64,000 nt of DNA from Pisolithus tinctorius. Lineage: Eukaryota; Basidiomycota; Agaricomycetes; Boletales; Pisolithaceae. Under the pieces are notes generated by a model. That model searched no databases and was not told the DNA's origin. It saw nothing but the letters and a program-made list of their open reading frames with translations. The translations under genes were made by a program, and so were the position numbers. The stretch spans positions 558,001-622,000 of the forward strand of contig JANFAH010000001.1 of assembly GCA_024663395.1 (NCBI GenBank). The letters run 5' to 3'. Below, in pieces: positions 41,508 through 54,425 of this stretch; the first letter of the stretch is position 1; every line of letters begins with the position of its first letter.

Positions 41508-44500
41508 TTGATGCCAGATGTTCCCAGCAAAAAGGACAGTTCTATTTCTGTTGCACCTGTACTAGTATCTTCTACTCCAGATCATACTATGCAAATCCTC
41601 ATCTCCCTTTGCACATCAGAAAAGACTGGAAAAGTCATCAACATCACCACACTGGTTGATTCTGGTGCAGAAATATCCTGTATTGACTGGGGTTTTGTGC
41701 AAAAGCACAGAATCCCTACTCAATGCCTTGCTGAACCCATCCTCACTAAAAATGCAGATGGATCTCAGAATTCTAAGGGAAATATCCTGTTCTCTGCCAC
41801 CCTCTACTTCAAAATCAAAGGACTGGTCCATCAGTCCTTCTTCCACATTATAAACTGTGGCTTGGAAAATGTGATCCTTGGCCTCCCTTGGCTACAAGAA
41901 AACAATCCTGTTGTTGATTGGATAATGGGAACACTCTCCATTGATGAGAAGACTGATAGGTTGAAAGATCTATCATGAAACATCTCCTCCATTGCTGTCA
42001 AAGAACCCACCATAAATCTTGTGTCCCCTGTCAAAAAGAAAGGGATCAACAAGTTTATGGATTATGAAGAACCAGAAGATGAAACAGTTCATGCTCATTT
42101 TGTAATGACACTTGGGAAACTCATTGAAGAAGCAAAGAAGGTCAATCCAAAGAATAGCCTTCTTAGGAAAATCACTACAGCCACTGAGTTGGCACAGGAA
42201 GAAGCAAAAAAGAAACCAAAGGCAATCCTTCTGGAAGACTATAAGGAGTTCATCTTGGTTTTCAAGAAACCCTCTGATGGACTACTACCTCTGTCCAGAC
42301 CTTATGACCATGCCATCAACCTTGTAGAAGACTTTGTCCCCAAAGTGGCTGAGGCATACCCACTCTCTCCATCTGAAAGGGAGTCCATGGAAAAGTCTTT
42401 CAAAGAAAATCTTCAAGAAGGAAAAATCCATCCTTCAAAGTCTCCTCAGGCTGCCCCATTCTTCTTTGTTGGAAAGAAAGACAGCTCCCTTCAACCATGC
42501 CAGGATTACCAATATCTGAATAAAAACACAGTGAAGGATGCATACCCCCTTCCCCTGATTTCAGATCTTGTCAACAAACTCAAGGGAGCATCTATCTTCA
42601 CTAAGATGGATGTATGATCAGGCTACAACAATGTCCATATCAAAGAAGGAGACCAGTGGAAGGCTGCATTTATAACACATAAAGGACTCTTTGAACCTAC
42701 TGTCATGTTCTTCAGCTTGTGAAATTCTCTTGCCACCTTCCAGTGATTCATGAATGAATCCTTCAGGGACATGATCACCAAAGGATGGCTGGTTCTCTAC
42801 ATGGATGACCTTCTCACCCTCTCCACCAATGCCAAAGAACATAAACAAAGAACTTGCCATGTCCTTGAATGAATGAGCAAGCTGTTGCTACCCCTCAAAT
42901 TGGAAAAGTGTCATTTTGATCTCACCAAGGTGGAATACCTTGGTATGATCATTAAAGAAAACACTGTTGCCATGGACCCTGTCAAAGTCCAAGGCATTGC
43001 TGAATGGCCTGTCCCAAAGAAAGTTAAGGACATGTGATCCTTTCTAGGATTTGCCAACTTCTACTGCAGATTTGTCCCTTACTACTCAGACATTGCTCAA
43101 CCCCTTATCGACCTAACCAAGAAAACTGTCACCTGGGAGTGGTCAAAGAAGTGTCAGAATGCCTTTGAACTCCTGAAAAGGATCTTCATGGCCCAACCAA
43201 CTGTTCACATGCTTGATGTTTCTCAGCCATTTGCAATCACCACTGATGCATCTAAATATGTGACTGGAGGCATTCTCCTCCAGGAAGATTCTAACAGCCA
43301 GTGGCAACCCTGTGCCTTCATCTCCCAGTCATTTAACCCTGCAGAACAAAACTATGACATCTATGACAGAGAACTGCTAGGGGTCATTCATGGATTGAAA
43401 ACCTGGAGACATTATCTCCATGGATCTCTATTCCTGGTCAAAGTCCTCACTGACCACAAGAATTTGACCTACTTTAAAGCACCCCAGAACCTGAGCCATT
43501 GCCAGGCTCACTGGCTCCTTGATCTTGGAGATTTTGATCTGCAACTTGAACATGTCCCAGGAAAAGACCTGGCAGCCCCTGATGCACTCTCCCATCGACC
43601 TGACCATGTTCCTGATGGTGACGAGGACAACAAAGGAGTAACCCTCCTCCCACAAACCATGTTTATTAACCTCATTGACACAAACCTCACCCAGAACGTT
43701 GCCTCCTCCTCCATGACAGACCCAGTTGTCCAGACAGCCCTTCATGCCATTGAGAATGTTGACATGCCACTTCCATTCAAATCTCACCTCTCTGATTGGT
43801 GATTTGACAATGGTGTCCTACTTTATAAAGATTGGGTGTACATCCCTGATGACCCTTCTCTCTGATGGACCATGGTGTCAAACCATCATGATCACCCCTC
43901 TGTGGGACACCCCAGTGTTCTCAAAACCTGACAGCTCATCTCATCTGAATTCTGGTGGCCTGGACTCACATCCTTTGTCTGAAAATATGTTGAAGGCTGT
44001 GCTACATGCCAGCAGAATAAAGTAAATACCCACCCAATGACACCACCCCTTACACCCATCCCCTCAACCTCTACCTACCTGTTCCAACAGATCTCCTGTG
44101 ATCTAGTCACTGATTTGCCCCTTTCCAAGGGTTATGATTCCCTCTTGGTCATGGTAGACCATGGGCTTACAAAGGGGGTAATTTTAGCACCAACAAAGAA
44201 AACTGCTTCCACTGCTGACATTGCAACCCTCTTTTTCAAAAAAGTCTATTCCCACTTTGGGCTATATGACAAAATCATCTCTGATCAAGGCCCTCAGTTC
44301 ACCTCAACATTTACTAAAGAGCTTGCATCCCTTTTGGGATACTCCCTCACCCTTTTGATGCCATATCACCCACAGACAGATGGAGAAACTGAAAGTGTAA
44401 ATCAAGAGGTTGAAACTTAGCTCTGCATCTTCTGCCAAAACAACCCCACTCTCTGGGTGGACAACCTCCCCATGGCTGAATTTGCACATAATCACCACCC

Positions 44501-45262
44501 CCATTCCATCGCCTGCCAATCACTGTTTTACCTCATGTACAGCTATGAACCAAAACCCCTTCCATCCCTGATTGTGGACACCCACCTTCCTGCTGCTGAG
44601 TCTAGACTCAAAGAACTCTGAAAAGCTAGAGAGGAAGCCCTTGCCACACACAATCTAGCCAGAAAAACTATGAAAGACTGCTTGTCTAAACCCTTTGCCC
44701 CATTCCAAAAAGGTGATAAAGTTTGGCTAGAAGCACAGAACTTAAAATGATTCTATGAAAATAGAAAACTTGCCCCAAAAAGAGAAGGACCCTTCACTAT
44801 CTCTGACATCTTATCTCTGATCATGTACTACCTCATGATCCCAGCATGATGGAAGATTCACAATGTGTTCCATGCTTCCCTCTTATTGCCCTATTGTGAA
44901 AATGACATTCATGGGCTGAACTTCCTGGCTCCACCACCAGACCTTGTCAACAAAGAGGAAGAATATGAGGTCAAGGCAATAGTCAGTGATAAAAGGTCTG
45001 GCCTGGACATGCCTTCTTGATTAAATGGAAGGGTTACCCTTCTTCCAAAAACTCATGGCAAAAAGAAGAACATCTAGAACATGTGGATGATACACTTTCT
45101 GCATATAAGAAATGTTTCCCCAGGGACTTTCCCTCCAAGAAACAACCCACTCAACATTCCTCTTGCACTATCAGAACCATTTCAATCGAAATGCCTCCTT
45201 GTTGTTTCACCTACCCTCATGAACCCTCTCGTTGTCACACCCCCTTTGCTCATTGTCAGTGA
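41508..45262 (+). pseudogene. Gypsy B2 protease-RT-RNase H-integrase-chromodomain
   Basis: Protease LVDSGAEISCID near 41660; RT from 42021 with SDLVNKLKGASIFTKMDV, a TGA at 42616, and YMDD near 42800; RNase H in the open frame 43188-43802 ([36 protein letters not shown]); integrase from 43850 with CATCQQNK and the catalytic region SDQGPQFTS..YHPQTDGETESVNQE (44037-44420); chromodomain FMIKWKGYPSSKNSWQ near 45015. In-frame TGA and TAG stops are scattered. Most TGA codons correspond to CGA or TGG in B1. Confidence 0.92.
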
Positions 45263-45279
45263 CAACCTGCTAGTACCCA

Positions 45280-45710
45280 GATGACAAACTCTTATTGTCT
45301 TTTCATTGCTGACCCTGCCATCATTGGCACTGTTTACCATAAGGTCAATGAGGATTCCCCTCTTGATCTTGTTTATCATGCAACCATCCAAGCCCTTTGG
45401 CTTGAAGAACTCTCTCACTATGTGAACTGACAGAACCCTCTTCTATCCCCCACCAGAACCATCTTGAACAAGATTGCACATGAGCAGGTCCCCCTGCTTC
45501 TTAGACTTTTTGATATCCTTGGAGGTGTGGACCTCATTTACAATGTCTGTCAACACCCTACATTGATCACCCCCCTTCCTCCTGTGTCTAGAAGACCCTC
45601 GACTGCAACCTCTCCCCCAGTTTCCTCCATGTCATCCTCCCCGCTGGTGTCATCCCCATCATCCTCCTGCTCCTCTGGCTCTCTTTGAAGAGCAGACAGA
45701 CCTCAGACCC
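45280..45710 (+). pseudogene. Start of gypsy B2 ORF3, cut by KDZ
   Basis: Aligns with the N-terminal part of B1 ORF3: NSYCLFIADPAIIGTVYH, then VPLLLRLFDILGGVDLIYN and a Ser/Pro-rich stretch to 45688 (TGA). Similarity to B1 fades at about 45707, next to the KDZ terminus. The knuckle region is missing. Confidence 0.8.
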
Positions 45711-45720
45711 CATGTAGTCC

Positions 45721-47440
45721 ATTTAGTCACAACATATAGGTAGCCTGCATGCCAAAATGCCAACACTTATATAGACCCCGCGACAGGCCCATCTAAATAG
45801 ATTAGTCATGACACATGGACAGGCCTGAGGGCCTATAGTGAGAGCAACATATGTATGGGCCCGTAAGTGCAATTCCACAACATATGGGAGGGCCTGTGGA
45901 GGGTAAGGATGCTGCAACATATAGACAGGCCTGTGACCAAGTAAGTATGCTGAGCTACTGTAAGACATGGACGGGCTCGCCTATTGTATCATGAAGAAGG
46001 TTGCAACATATGGACGGGCCCACCTGTCATATGCTTTATAGGGTCACAACATAAAGAGGGGCCCCTCTATGATAGATTACAGAGTTGGCAGCATATGGAA
46101 GGGCCCGTCTTTGGGATAATATACCACTGTCACAACATATAGACGGGCCCGTCCATAGCAAGATGTACACCTGTCACAACATAAGGACAGGCCCGTCAGT
46201 AATATCATTGACAGCGTCACAGCACATAGATGGGCCTGTCTGGTAAGATGCATCGCTGCCGCAACATAAAGACGGGCCCATCAGTAATATCATTTATAGC
46301 GTCAAAACATATGGATGGGCCCTTCCATAATATCATTTATACCATCACAACACATGGGCAGGCCCATCCATAGTAAGATGTACCTGTCACAACATAAAGA
46401 CAGGCCCTTCAATATATATCATTTACAGGGTCACAACACATGGACGGGCACGTCTAGTAAGATGCACCTGTGTCACAACATAAAGACAGGCCTTTCAGCA
46501 AGGTCAATTACATGGTCACAGCACATGGATGGGCCCATCAATAGCAACATGTATGCCTGTCACAACATGAAGATGGGCCCATCAGTAATATCATTTACAG
46601 TGTCACAGCACATAGACAGGCCCGTCTAGTAAGATATGCCCCTGTCACAACATAAGGATGGGCCCGTCAGTAATATCAATTACACGGTCACAATACATGG
46701 ACGGGCCCGTCTAATAGCAACACGTATGCCTGTCGCAACATAAAGACAGGCCCATCAGTAATATCATTTACAATGTCACAACACATGGATGGGCCCATCA
46801 ATAGCAACACATATGCCTGTTGCAACATAAAGACGAGCCTGTCAGTAATATCATTTACAATATCACAACACATAGACGGGCCCATCTAGTAAGATGCACC
46901 CCTGTCGCAACATAAGGATGGGCCTGTCAGTAATATCATTTTCAATGTCACAACACATGGACAGGCCCATCAATAGCAACATGTATGCCTGTCGCAACAT
47001 AAAGATGGGCCCATCAGTGATATCATTTACAATGTCACAACACATGGACGGGCCCATCAATAGCAAGATGTACGCCTGTCACAACATAAGGACGGGCCTG
47101 TCAGTAATATCACTTACAGTGTCACAACACATAGACGGGCCCATCAGTAATATCAATTACACGGTCACAACACATGGATGGGCCCGTGTAGAAAGATACG
47201 CCCCTGTCGCAACATAAGGACGGGCCCATCAGTAATATCAATTACAAGGTCACAACACATGGACAACGGGCCCTTCAGCAGTATTATTTATATGGTCATA
47301 ACGTATGGACAGCCCTTCAGTAATATCTTTTATATCGCCATAAAACAAGGATGGGTCTGTCTAGTAAGATCCACCCCTGTCGCAACATAAGACGGGCCCA
47401 ACACCAATAGCACATATGGCATCACAACATATTGATTGGA
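45721..47440 (+). repeat. Left terminal inverted repeat array of KDZ
   Basis: Unique terminal 200 bp, then about 20 imperfect units of about 80 bp, each with two half-units of the form CACAACATATGGACGGGCCCGTC and spacer words TAGTAAGATG or CAGTAATATCATTTACA. The core GACGGGCCCGTC is a perfect 12-bp palindrome with two CpGs; exact copies occur at 46142 and 46700, and most others are TG/CA variants. Probably transposase-binding sites. Confidence 0.9.
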
Positions 47441-47542
47441 TCACAGTAAAATATTGAGGCAAGCATCCCAACATGCCGTAATTTTCCAACAAGCTGCAAG
47501 CGGCTCGCCCGCTATACAACTCCAACCTCATCCACCCCAAGC
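47441..47542. promoter_or_regulatory. Probable TET/JBP promoter region
   Basis: Short CpG-bearing interval between the terminal array and the TET/JBP start. No clear TATA box; TACAACTCCAACC lies just upstream of the ATG. Function inferred from position only. Confidence 0.35.
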
Positions 47543-48784
47543 ATGAATACTACGCAAGACATGTCTAAAATCCCCCATGGATGGCGAATGGAACTAACAG
47601 ACTGCATTGCGTCATACATGAAAGCAAGGTTTCAAGAGGAGGTATTCAGTGGACCTCGTGCCCTTCCAGATATATCAATTCCATTTCCGGTGTTATGTGA
47701 AGCGGATCGCATATCATCAGTAATCTCACAGGCCTATCGCTGCCCAAGTACGTCCATCATAATGGTGCGATGGAAGTTTTCATCTTTCCGCAGTCAACGT
47801 TGGGAAAAATCGGGGTGGAAAAACCTGCAATGCAGAAGCTGCTGAGAGATATGTGGAAGTGACTGAGCCATCCATTCTGGTGACCGACTCAAACACCATC
47901 CACGTATGGTATTTGCCGGATGCTCTCAGCCCAAAAAGAAGGGTAAGGAAATGCAGAATCTCACATTCTACTGACTGAATGGAATGGCAGGCCGACGTAT
48001 GGAACTGCCTTCATCTTCTGAGGGAACCACTGCGGGAGAGCATAAAGGCTTCCCCACAGGCATGGCAGATGGACAAGTCATATTTCCGTGATGATGCTGA
48101 GTTGAAAGGCGCCATCAACCTGTCACCCGCATGGTTTCAACAGGGTCGTGGGGTGGGTGATCATTGCTCACCTTGTAAATAAAGTGCTCATCTGTCTTGA
48201 AGCCCCAAAATGGCTTCCTGGAAGCCTCACAGCTGCTCAAATCCAGGACAGAAAACATTTCTACAAGGGAATGGGTCGACCAAATGTCCGACACCAATGC
48301 CCTGTTATCTGCGATCCTGCATGTCATCCACCTGCGAATGTATGCAGATGGCAGGGAAGCATTGATCTGCCTTGGCAAACAGGCAGAACAGTGGGCGGAT
48401 TCGGATATGAGCTCCATACTGCCGATATGGAGCTCCACGTATAGCAGCATGTCCGTGATGGTGAATCGGGCAACTTGTTACCACAGGGATATCAATGGAC
48501 GGGATCCATGGTATGACCTGCTGGTAACCGTGGGCGACTACCCACCTTTGGACTTTGTCATTCCAACACTGAATCTGCAGCTGCGCTACAACCCAGGGAC
48601 CATCATTTCATTTTCAGGTTCAGCATTGGAGCATGGGGTGGAAGCTGTAGACAGTGACAGAGCATGCCTGGCATACTACATGCATGCCAACATACATCAG
48701 TTGGTGCACATTCCCATGTGTCAATCACCGCAGATGGACAACCTACTACCTAGACCAGTTGCAACTGGAGAACTGTTGATTTGA
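47543..48784 (+). CDS. TET/JBP-family 2-oxoglutarate, Fe(II) dioxygenase
   Basis: Predicted to oxidise the methyl group of 5-methylcytosine in DNA. Exon 1 (from 47543, MNTTQDM) changes frame near 47810 before VTEPSILVTDSNTIHVWYLPDALSPKRR, followed by a GTAAGG...GGCAG intron (about 47943-47989). The next part (ADVWNCLHLLREPLR..LSPAWFQQ) leads through a second intron to the open frame ending at 48784. That frame holds the catalytic core: His and Asp of HRD (48482-48490), YNPGTII, His of LEHGV (48632-48634) and Arg of DSDRACLAYYM (48659-48661), the expected iron and 2-oxoglutarate ligands. It is the first gene inside the left terminus. The core looks intact; exon 1 may hold a one-base break. Family assignment is by motif order, without a search. 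Confidence 0.82.
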
Positions 48785-49082
48785 AGCTGCAAAATTTAAT
48801 GTAAGATTTAGTAGGTGATGCAGATCTCGTATTTTAGTAGGATATGCTGGCTCTCAAACTTTGGATGGGCAGTGTTGCCAAGATTTTGCAAATGGCTGGG
48901 TGCTTATACATCATAGATTGGGCGGGTACTCAGAGCTAAAGGGTTTGCATCAAAAACTGCAACAAAAGTAAAACTACTCAGGCCATCATGCAGATGGGTG
49001 GATTGTGAGACATCGTGTGGATGGGTGGGGGTTCAGACATCATGCGAATGGGCAGCATCTCATAAATGATCAACATTTACAG
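48785..49082. other. Spacer with short degenerate repeats
   Basis: Contains three imperfect copies of a unit of about 34 bp with GATGGGTGG..AGACATC near 48985-49060. No gene. Confidence 0.5.
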
Positions 49083-51230
49083 AAATGTCTATACAACCAA
49101 CTCCACAGTCAAAAACACATAAACTATTGAAGCGGCATGCCCAACAACCCACACAATGCCCACCACCTAGCATAGAAATGGTCGATTTGTCGACCCCAAC
49201 TGTGGACAACATCGGCATATTTCCGAATATTTTCGATGCAGTAGTTTACCTGCTCCTCGATATGGCCATCAAGACGGTCTGTGATTGGCGCCTCAGGCAA
49301 TGGCCATAAGCCCTGGGCCATCATCAACGATTTGCAGCAATGAGAATAAGCAGCATACCTTAAAAAAAACCCAAGCTGTGGAAAACAATCCTTTGCCTTG
49401 CAATCTTTGGGAATCCACTGCGTATTCCTCGGAACGATATAGCCACCAAGGGAATGCAAAGCCAGAATTGGGATCAGCTGTGTGCGGGGTCCAATGCGGG
49501 ACAATGGTGCTGATATTGTCGATTATGCAAAATGCGCTAAGGGGAATTAGCTGCATTTGCTCGTGGAAGCTAACCTCATCATCTTGGTGTCTGAGGTACG
49601 CATGGTAGCATGCTGGGAGGGGAGGGGTATAGCTGGCACGTGACACTGTCACCAGAATCAAGCTATTAAGCTGATTCTGAGGGAATTATGTATCAGTCCC
49701 ACATTGTGAGAAATTGATGTAAAACCTACCAAGTCCATCGCTAGGTTTGCAAACCAATGCACGGGCCATCCCGTGATATCGGCAGTCTGCTTCAGATGTA
49801 CAGAGGCCACCTCAATCTGGCACGCCAAGTAGATGATACCCATCTCTACCACAGACTGGCGAGATGGGTGTGATTGGCTGGCGATGAATGGCTCTGGACA
49901 ATTTTCAAAGGCGGAATGCGGATAACGAATGACTTCCATCAAATCGAGCATATTGATGAGTCGAAGGCCCTGAGATGCTGCACCATACTGGTCCCTTGCA
50001 GCTGTGCCCAATTCTCTCACAATGGCATTCACAGCACGCACAAGGTGCCTATCAAGGGTGGGATCGAATGGCGTGTCGCTGGGAGTGGTGTTTCCGTGGT
50101 AGCGAGATACCATGGCATGTAAGGCGTGCAGGACTACAATTATCAACGTCAATGGCGTATCAGATTAAGTGCATGCCCATACCCTGATCGCAACGTGGAA
50201 CAGGTGCCAATCCCCATTTTTCCATTTGAAGAGATTGCTGTTTGGATGGAAGTTCACCTACATAATTGATGGATATCACTGATCACACGAATGGAACCAA
50301 ATAAATGCTCACCATTGCATATTTCTTCGAAAAGATCCCTCATCTCTGATCGTTCAGGCATGCCAAAAGTCAAATGGTTTCCGCCATTGTCCTCATCTGC
50401 TGTCAAGTCAAAAGATTCGACAGGTACATTTGAATCAAGTGGGGGAGGTGTTGGTTCCCTCATATCCTGCAATTGAGCAAGCAGGTTAGTCGGAGAATTG
50501 GGTCGAGGAGATGGGTCCCTCAGATTTGATGATTCACAGGTGATGGGCAGAGGAGACAGTTCCCACACATTCTGCAAGTCTGCCAGAAAATTGACCTGCA
50601 TAGTCATGTCTTGTGCAGGTGTTGAAGACCCATCCATCCTGTTCAATTTCTCGTCTGTGACTGGCGGTGCCGATGGTTCCCGCACATTCAGCAATTGCTC
50701 GAGTAGATCCACATTCATACCATCTGCTGGGGGAGCAGTGGTTCCCATTCATTCAGGAACCGATTCATTAAGTTTTTGTGTGGATCCATTACTAGAAAAT
50801 TAGTTTGTTCATTAGCTTGAAGGGCAATCATGCCAACTCACCGGCCATGATTCTGCCCTCTGCCAGAGCAGTTGGCTCCCTTTCCTGCAGGAACTGAGCC
50901 AGCAAACTTTCAGATGAATCTATAGCGAAAGAACTTTGTTGTTGAGCTTGGAGAGAAATCATGTTCACTCACTGGCTGCGATATCGATGTTCGACCCCGC
51001 CATATCCACCCTTCCACTTGAGACAATTGGTGGCAGGGTTGGCTCTCGCAGCTCATGCAGTTGTACTAGCCTCTCCTCCAGATTTTTGGACTGCTTCACG
51101 CAGGAGCTAGATTGCCTTGGCTCGATTGGTCTTACATTAGCTGTGGATGGCTTAGGTCACTGGATCCAACAATGAAGACAACCTCACCTTGACGATGGAA
51201 ACGAACTTGGCGGGACTGTTTGGTGGACAT
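49083..51230 (-). CDS. KDZ cargo gene 2, unknown multi-exon protein with repeated REP motif
   Basis: The likely start is ATG at 51230-51228 (MSTKQSRQVRFHRQ) before a GTGAGG donor. The N-terminal half has repeated segments LL.QL..REP(S/T).PP (about 51080-51030, 50905-50870, 50715-50660, 50590-50540, 50490-50450), separated by intron-like gaps. An acidic stretch (SFDLTADEDNGGN) follows near 50410. The C-terminal part, in frames 50152-49658, 49661-49293 and 49504-49124, is helical without a recognised motif and ends GLLGMPLQ. I do not recognise the family. It is transcribed toward TET/JBP (convergent). Exon borders are approximate. Confidence 0.55.
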
Positions 51231-51653
51231 ATTCGACGACGATGGGTTCACTGATAGCTCGATGATCAATAAAGATTTAAACTTGTAGGAACAATGGCGA
51301 GAATATCATTCACACTGTGGGAAGCAAGGTTGGACAATGGCGGATGGAGCCAAATTTTGGGTAACAGCAATACATGGGAGATGAGCAGCAATATCTCCCT
51401 ACATAGATAGCTACCAGTCGCTTCCACATGGCCAATACGTAGACCTGTCCCGCTCAGCTCTCCGCTCAATTGTCCCACTTAACTATCCCTCTCTCCGATA
51501 TCAAAGACGCCTCTCACAACCACCATGGTGTCATGAGCTACCATACATTCCATACAATTGTATTCTAATGTGTAAAACTAGGCTAAGCCCTCTATAGACC
51601 GTACACGAGTTCCAAAAAAGGTTTCCGCTCTGAATGTTTGAGGGATTCGACAA

Positions 51654-54194
51654 CTACTTCTGCTTCTGATTGCTGCCTGTTTGCTTGCGTGATCTCTTTG
51701 CATCAGGAGATGGAACATCTGCATCTGGCCTTGCAGGGGCCTTTCTGACACGAGGTGACTTCCAGGTGCTCCCAGGGACGCCCTGTTTCACATTCGTGGA
51801 TGCTGCATTGGAGGTCACAGATCCATTATTGTTGGACTTGGACAAGTATTTGGCCCCAGGTCGACGTCAATTCATGTCTGGCTCACTCGATTCTGACAGA
51901 GCTGACTTAACACACAATGCAAACTTGTTAGCCATGACAACTGATTCAACATGACCGAACTTGCCTTGTGCGTGCGCTTCAGGGTGGATTTCAGCTTTCC
52001 GCCTTTGTTTCTGCTCGTTGACCCCTCCTCAGTTGGGAGGTCAGTGAAAGGAATGCTCTCTAATCCATCTGCATCTGCATATTCTGAGTGGTCCTGTAGT
52101 TCAGTTGTGTACTCACTCCCTGAGTGCAGATCAGAGTTTGCTGCGAATACAAGTTGCAGCGGGAAGCTCACTATTCAGGGATGTTGCCAATTTCTTTGAA
52201 TTGGATAGGGTGGGCAAATAAGTGTCTTCATCAGCTTCATCATCGGAATCATGGCAGTTGCTTTCCCTCCCATTATCGTCAGTTAGTGCTTTATTTTGTG
52301 GATGATGCACCGGGGTGTTTGCATGGGCTGGAGGTGCAGAGAGCTGCTCACTATGGGAACCATCAGCTGGTGGGGGATTTGAGTGGGAACGAGAAGGGAA
52401 TGGTGTCTTGGCATGGTTTTGCCTCCCGCCAGATACCTGAAGACCGGAATCGCATTAGTGCTGATCTGTCATGCATGAAAATCACACATGGCGCACCTTT
52501 TTAGTGGAGGGATCATCTGTTGCAACATCGCTCCCCTCAGCCTCGCCGTGATCATCCAAACTGTCATCCACGCTATCATCTGCACTATCATCTGCACTAT
52601 CATCCGCCAGTCCCTCTTCCTGTGCTTTACCCTTGCCCTTGACATTTTTCCTTCCAGGATTCTTTTTGTATTTGGGGGCAGGTGTCTTTTGGTATTTCCA
52701 CTGCCTCACAACCTGGAGGGGTACCAAAGTTCTATCCACTGGTGGCTGCAGCTCACCAGATCGATCGATCCATTTCTGAAATCCAAACACATCATTTGGA
52801 TGGGTTTCCTGTCGCTTGCGCCAAAAGGACAGCAGCTGGGTAGCTGTTGTCGTCCATATGTGACTTGGGTCACGGTCGAAGGTAAATCCTTCAGGATGAT
52901 GGCGGGCTGCTATCATTTCTGCTTGATGATGACCAAAGTTCTTGAATGGCACTGCTGACGAGGGATTTCCGCATGCTAATCCTGATAGCACTCGTCAGAG
53001 ATTGAGGAGACTAAATACTCTGGCCACTCATGGTAGTGAGCAGTCATAAATCCGCAAACCGTTTTTTGTAGTTGGTCCCAGCTAAGGCCCACGATTTCTC
53101 CAATCCAAATCTCTCCATTGGCATTTTTCACCAATTGCATGGAGTCAACCTTGCCTGTCCTCATTGCTTTGGCTGCTGTCTTTTTCCAAGCACATTCGGG
53201 ACTTGACTCGCCATCATGCTTGGGTGGTGTTCCTGGTTCCTCAAATGTTTCCCCAAGGTACTCTCTCCAGCTTCCTTCCAGTGTGCGGACATCATTGAAG
53301 GGGATCCCATCCGTGATTTCGTTATTGAAGTCCATACTGTCATTGCATGAGTCTTACTTAGGCCTAGAGGAGAATATGGTGGACTCATGTGCATGCCTGT
53401 ATAGTTCCCTCCTCATTTTTCCACCCAGCCATACACACTATGCGAATTCCACAATATCTCCACATCTCCATCGCAAAGTTTCAGACATACTTGTACCCAT
53501 ACTTGGCTGCATTCCTGGGAACCAGGATAAATTGAAGACTGGGAAGTTGACCTCATAAAATCGCACCTTGCTTTTGTCTCTGGCACAGGGCCTTCCCACC
53601 CATTCCACCTTTCCACTATATCTTCAGCTGCAGCCAATTGTTCCTCCGTCAGGTCGTCCTGAATAAAAGCTGTCAATGCATTCTGATACTGTTGGATCTG
53701 CTTGCTTCCATGGGTATCGCCTTCTTCTACTTTCATTTTTGCAAGCCTCTCCTGTATTTGCTCTTGGTACAATTTGCGGACCACTGCCCGCACAGAGTAT
53801 TTGTAACTGGATCTAAGGGTAATGTGGGGCTTCTTTGAATGGAGGGGCTTTTTCAACCAATCTTGTATTAGCTACAAGGGTGCTTTGAATTGTGAGCATC
53901 CAAATCAGAACTTTTAGAGCATACCTTGCACTTGGTCTGGACTTTGCTCCCTCTCAATTCTTTGTTCCTGTCCAATCCCTGCATCTCCTCCCATATGGAT
54001 AGCAGAACTGCAGGCTTCTTCTTCTTCCCTGCTTGCCTCCATTCCTGGCATCGGCGCCCAAGGATCTCCAACTCTTCCACTTCAAATGTTTCTTCCTCCC
54101 TTTCCCCCACATCTGATGGTTCTATATCTCACTCACCATCAGCATCATCTCTTTCCATCTGATCCCAGGTGTCTGATTCGTACTGGGACTCCAT
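51654..54194 (-). CDS. KDZ cargo gene 3, unknown mushroom-type protein
   Basis: The start is probably at 54194 (MESQYESDTWDQMERDD), with a TGA after GE where Arg would fit. Exons include an acidic, Cys-containing part (54110-53868), a basic helical part (SYKYSVRAVVRKLYQ..LTEEQLAAAEDIVERWNG, 53856-53570), ERFA-like and GEIWIGEIVGLSW segments (53335-52976), FTFDRDPSHIWTTTATQLLSFWRKRQETHP (about 52880-52800), acidic DDSADDS repeats (about 52610-52540), and a Lys/Arg-rich end PRVRKAPARP (about 51760) to 51654. It resembles a large family of uncharacterised Agaricomycete proteins by memory only. Whether that family is always KDZ-linked I cannot say. Function unknown. Confidence 0.55.
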
Positions 54195-54309
54195 GGAGTA
54201 TGAGGTGGTATGATGTATAATGGTGTATAATAGATGGTTGGCTGCTAAGTTTTTTCATGCCCTTGTTTGGTCTCAATGCATTTCAGTACTAGTACGGTCA
54301 TGCCAAGGA

Positions 54310-54425
54310 ATTCATTTGGACCTCCATGAAGCAACCAAAATATCCAATCAGGCTGATATCTTTGACGGGAGCTCCGTGAAGCAACCAAAATATCCAATCG
54401 GGCTGATCTCTTTGACAGGATCCCA
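54310..54425 (+). repeat. Direct repeat of about 60 bp
   Basis: GAAGCAACCAAAATATCCAA occurs at about 54328 and 54388, followed by TCGGGCTGAT or TCAGGCTGAT and TCTTTGAC. It lies in the intergenic stretch between cargo gene 3 and the KDZ transposase. Confidence 0.7.

Larger units (their letters stand above)
39321..45720 (+). mobile_element. Gypsy element B2, 3' end cut off by the KDZ element
   Basis: Plus-strand relative of B1: 5' LTR (39321-40296, with a nested LTR), gag, protease, RT, RNase H, integrase, chromodomain and the start of ORF3, then an abrupt junction with the KDZ terminus at about 45721. It is CpG-poor and has many TGA stops where B1 has CGA. The missing 3' LTR should lie to the right of the KDZ element, beyond the window. 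Confidence 0.92.

Noticed and set aside
46315..47217. Frames with repeats such as SQHMDGPINSNMYACHN
   Set aside because: They are translations of the KDZ terminal repeat units.
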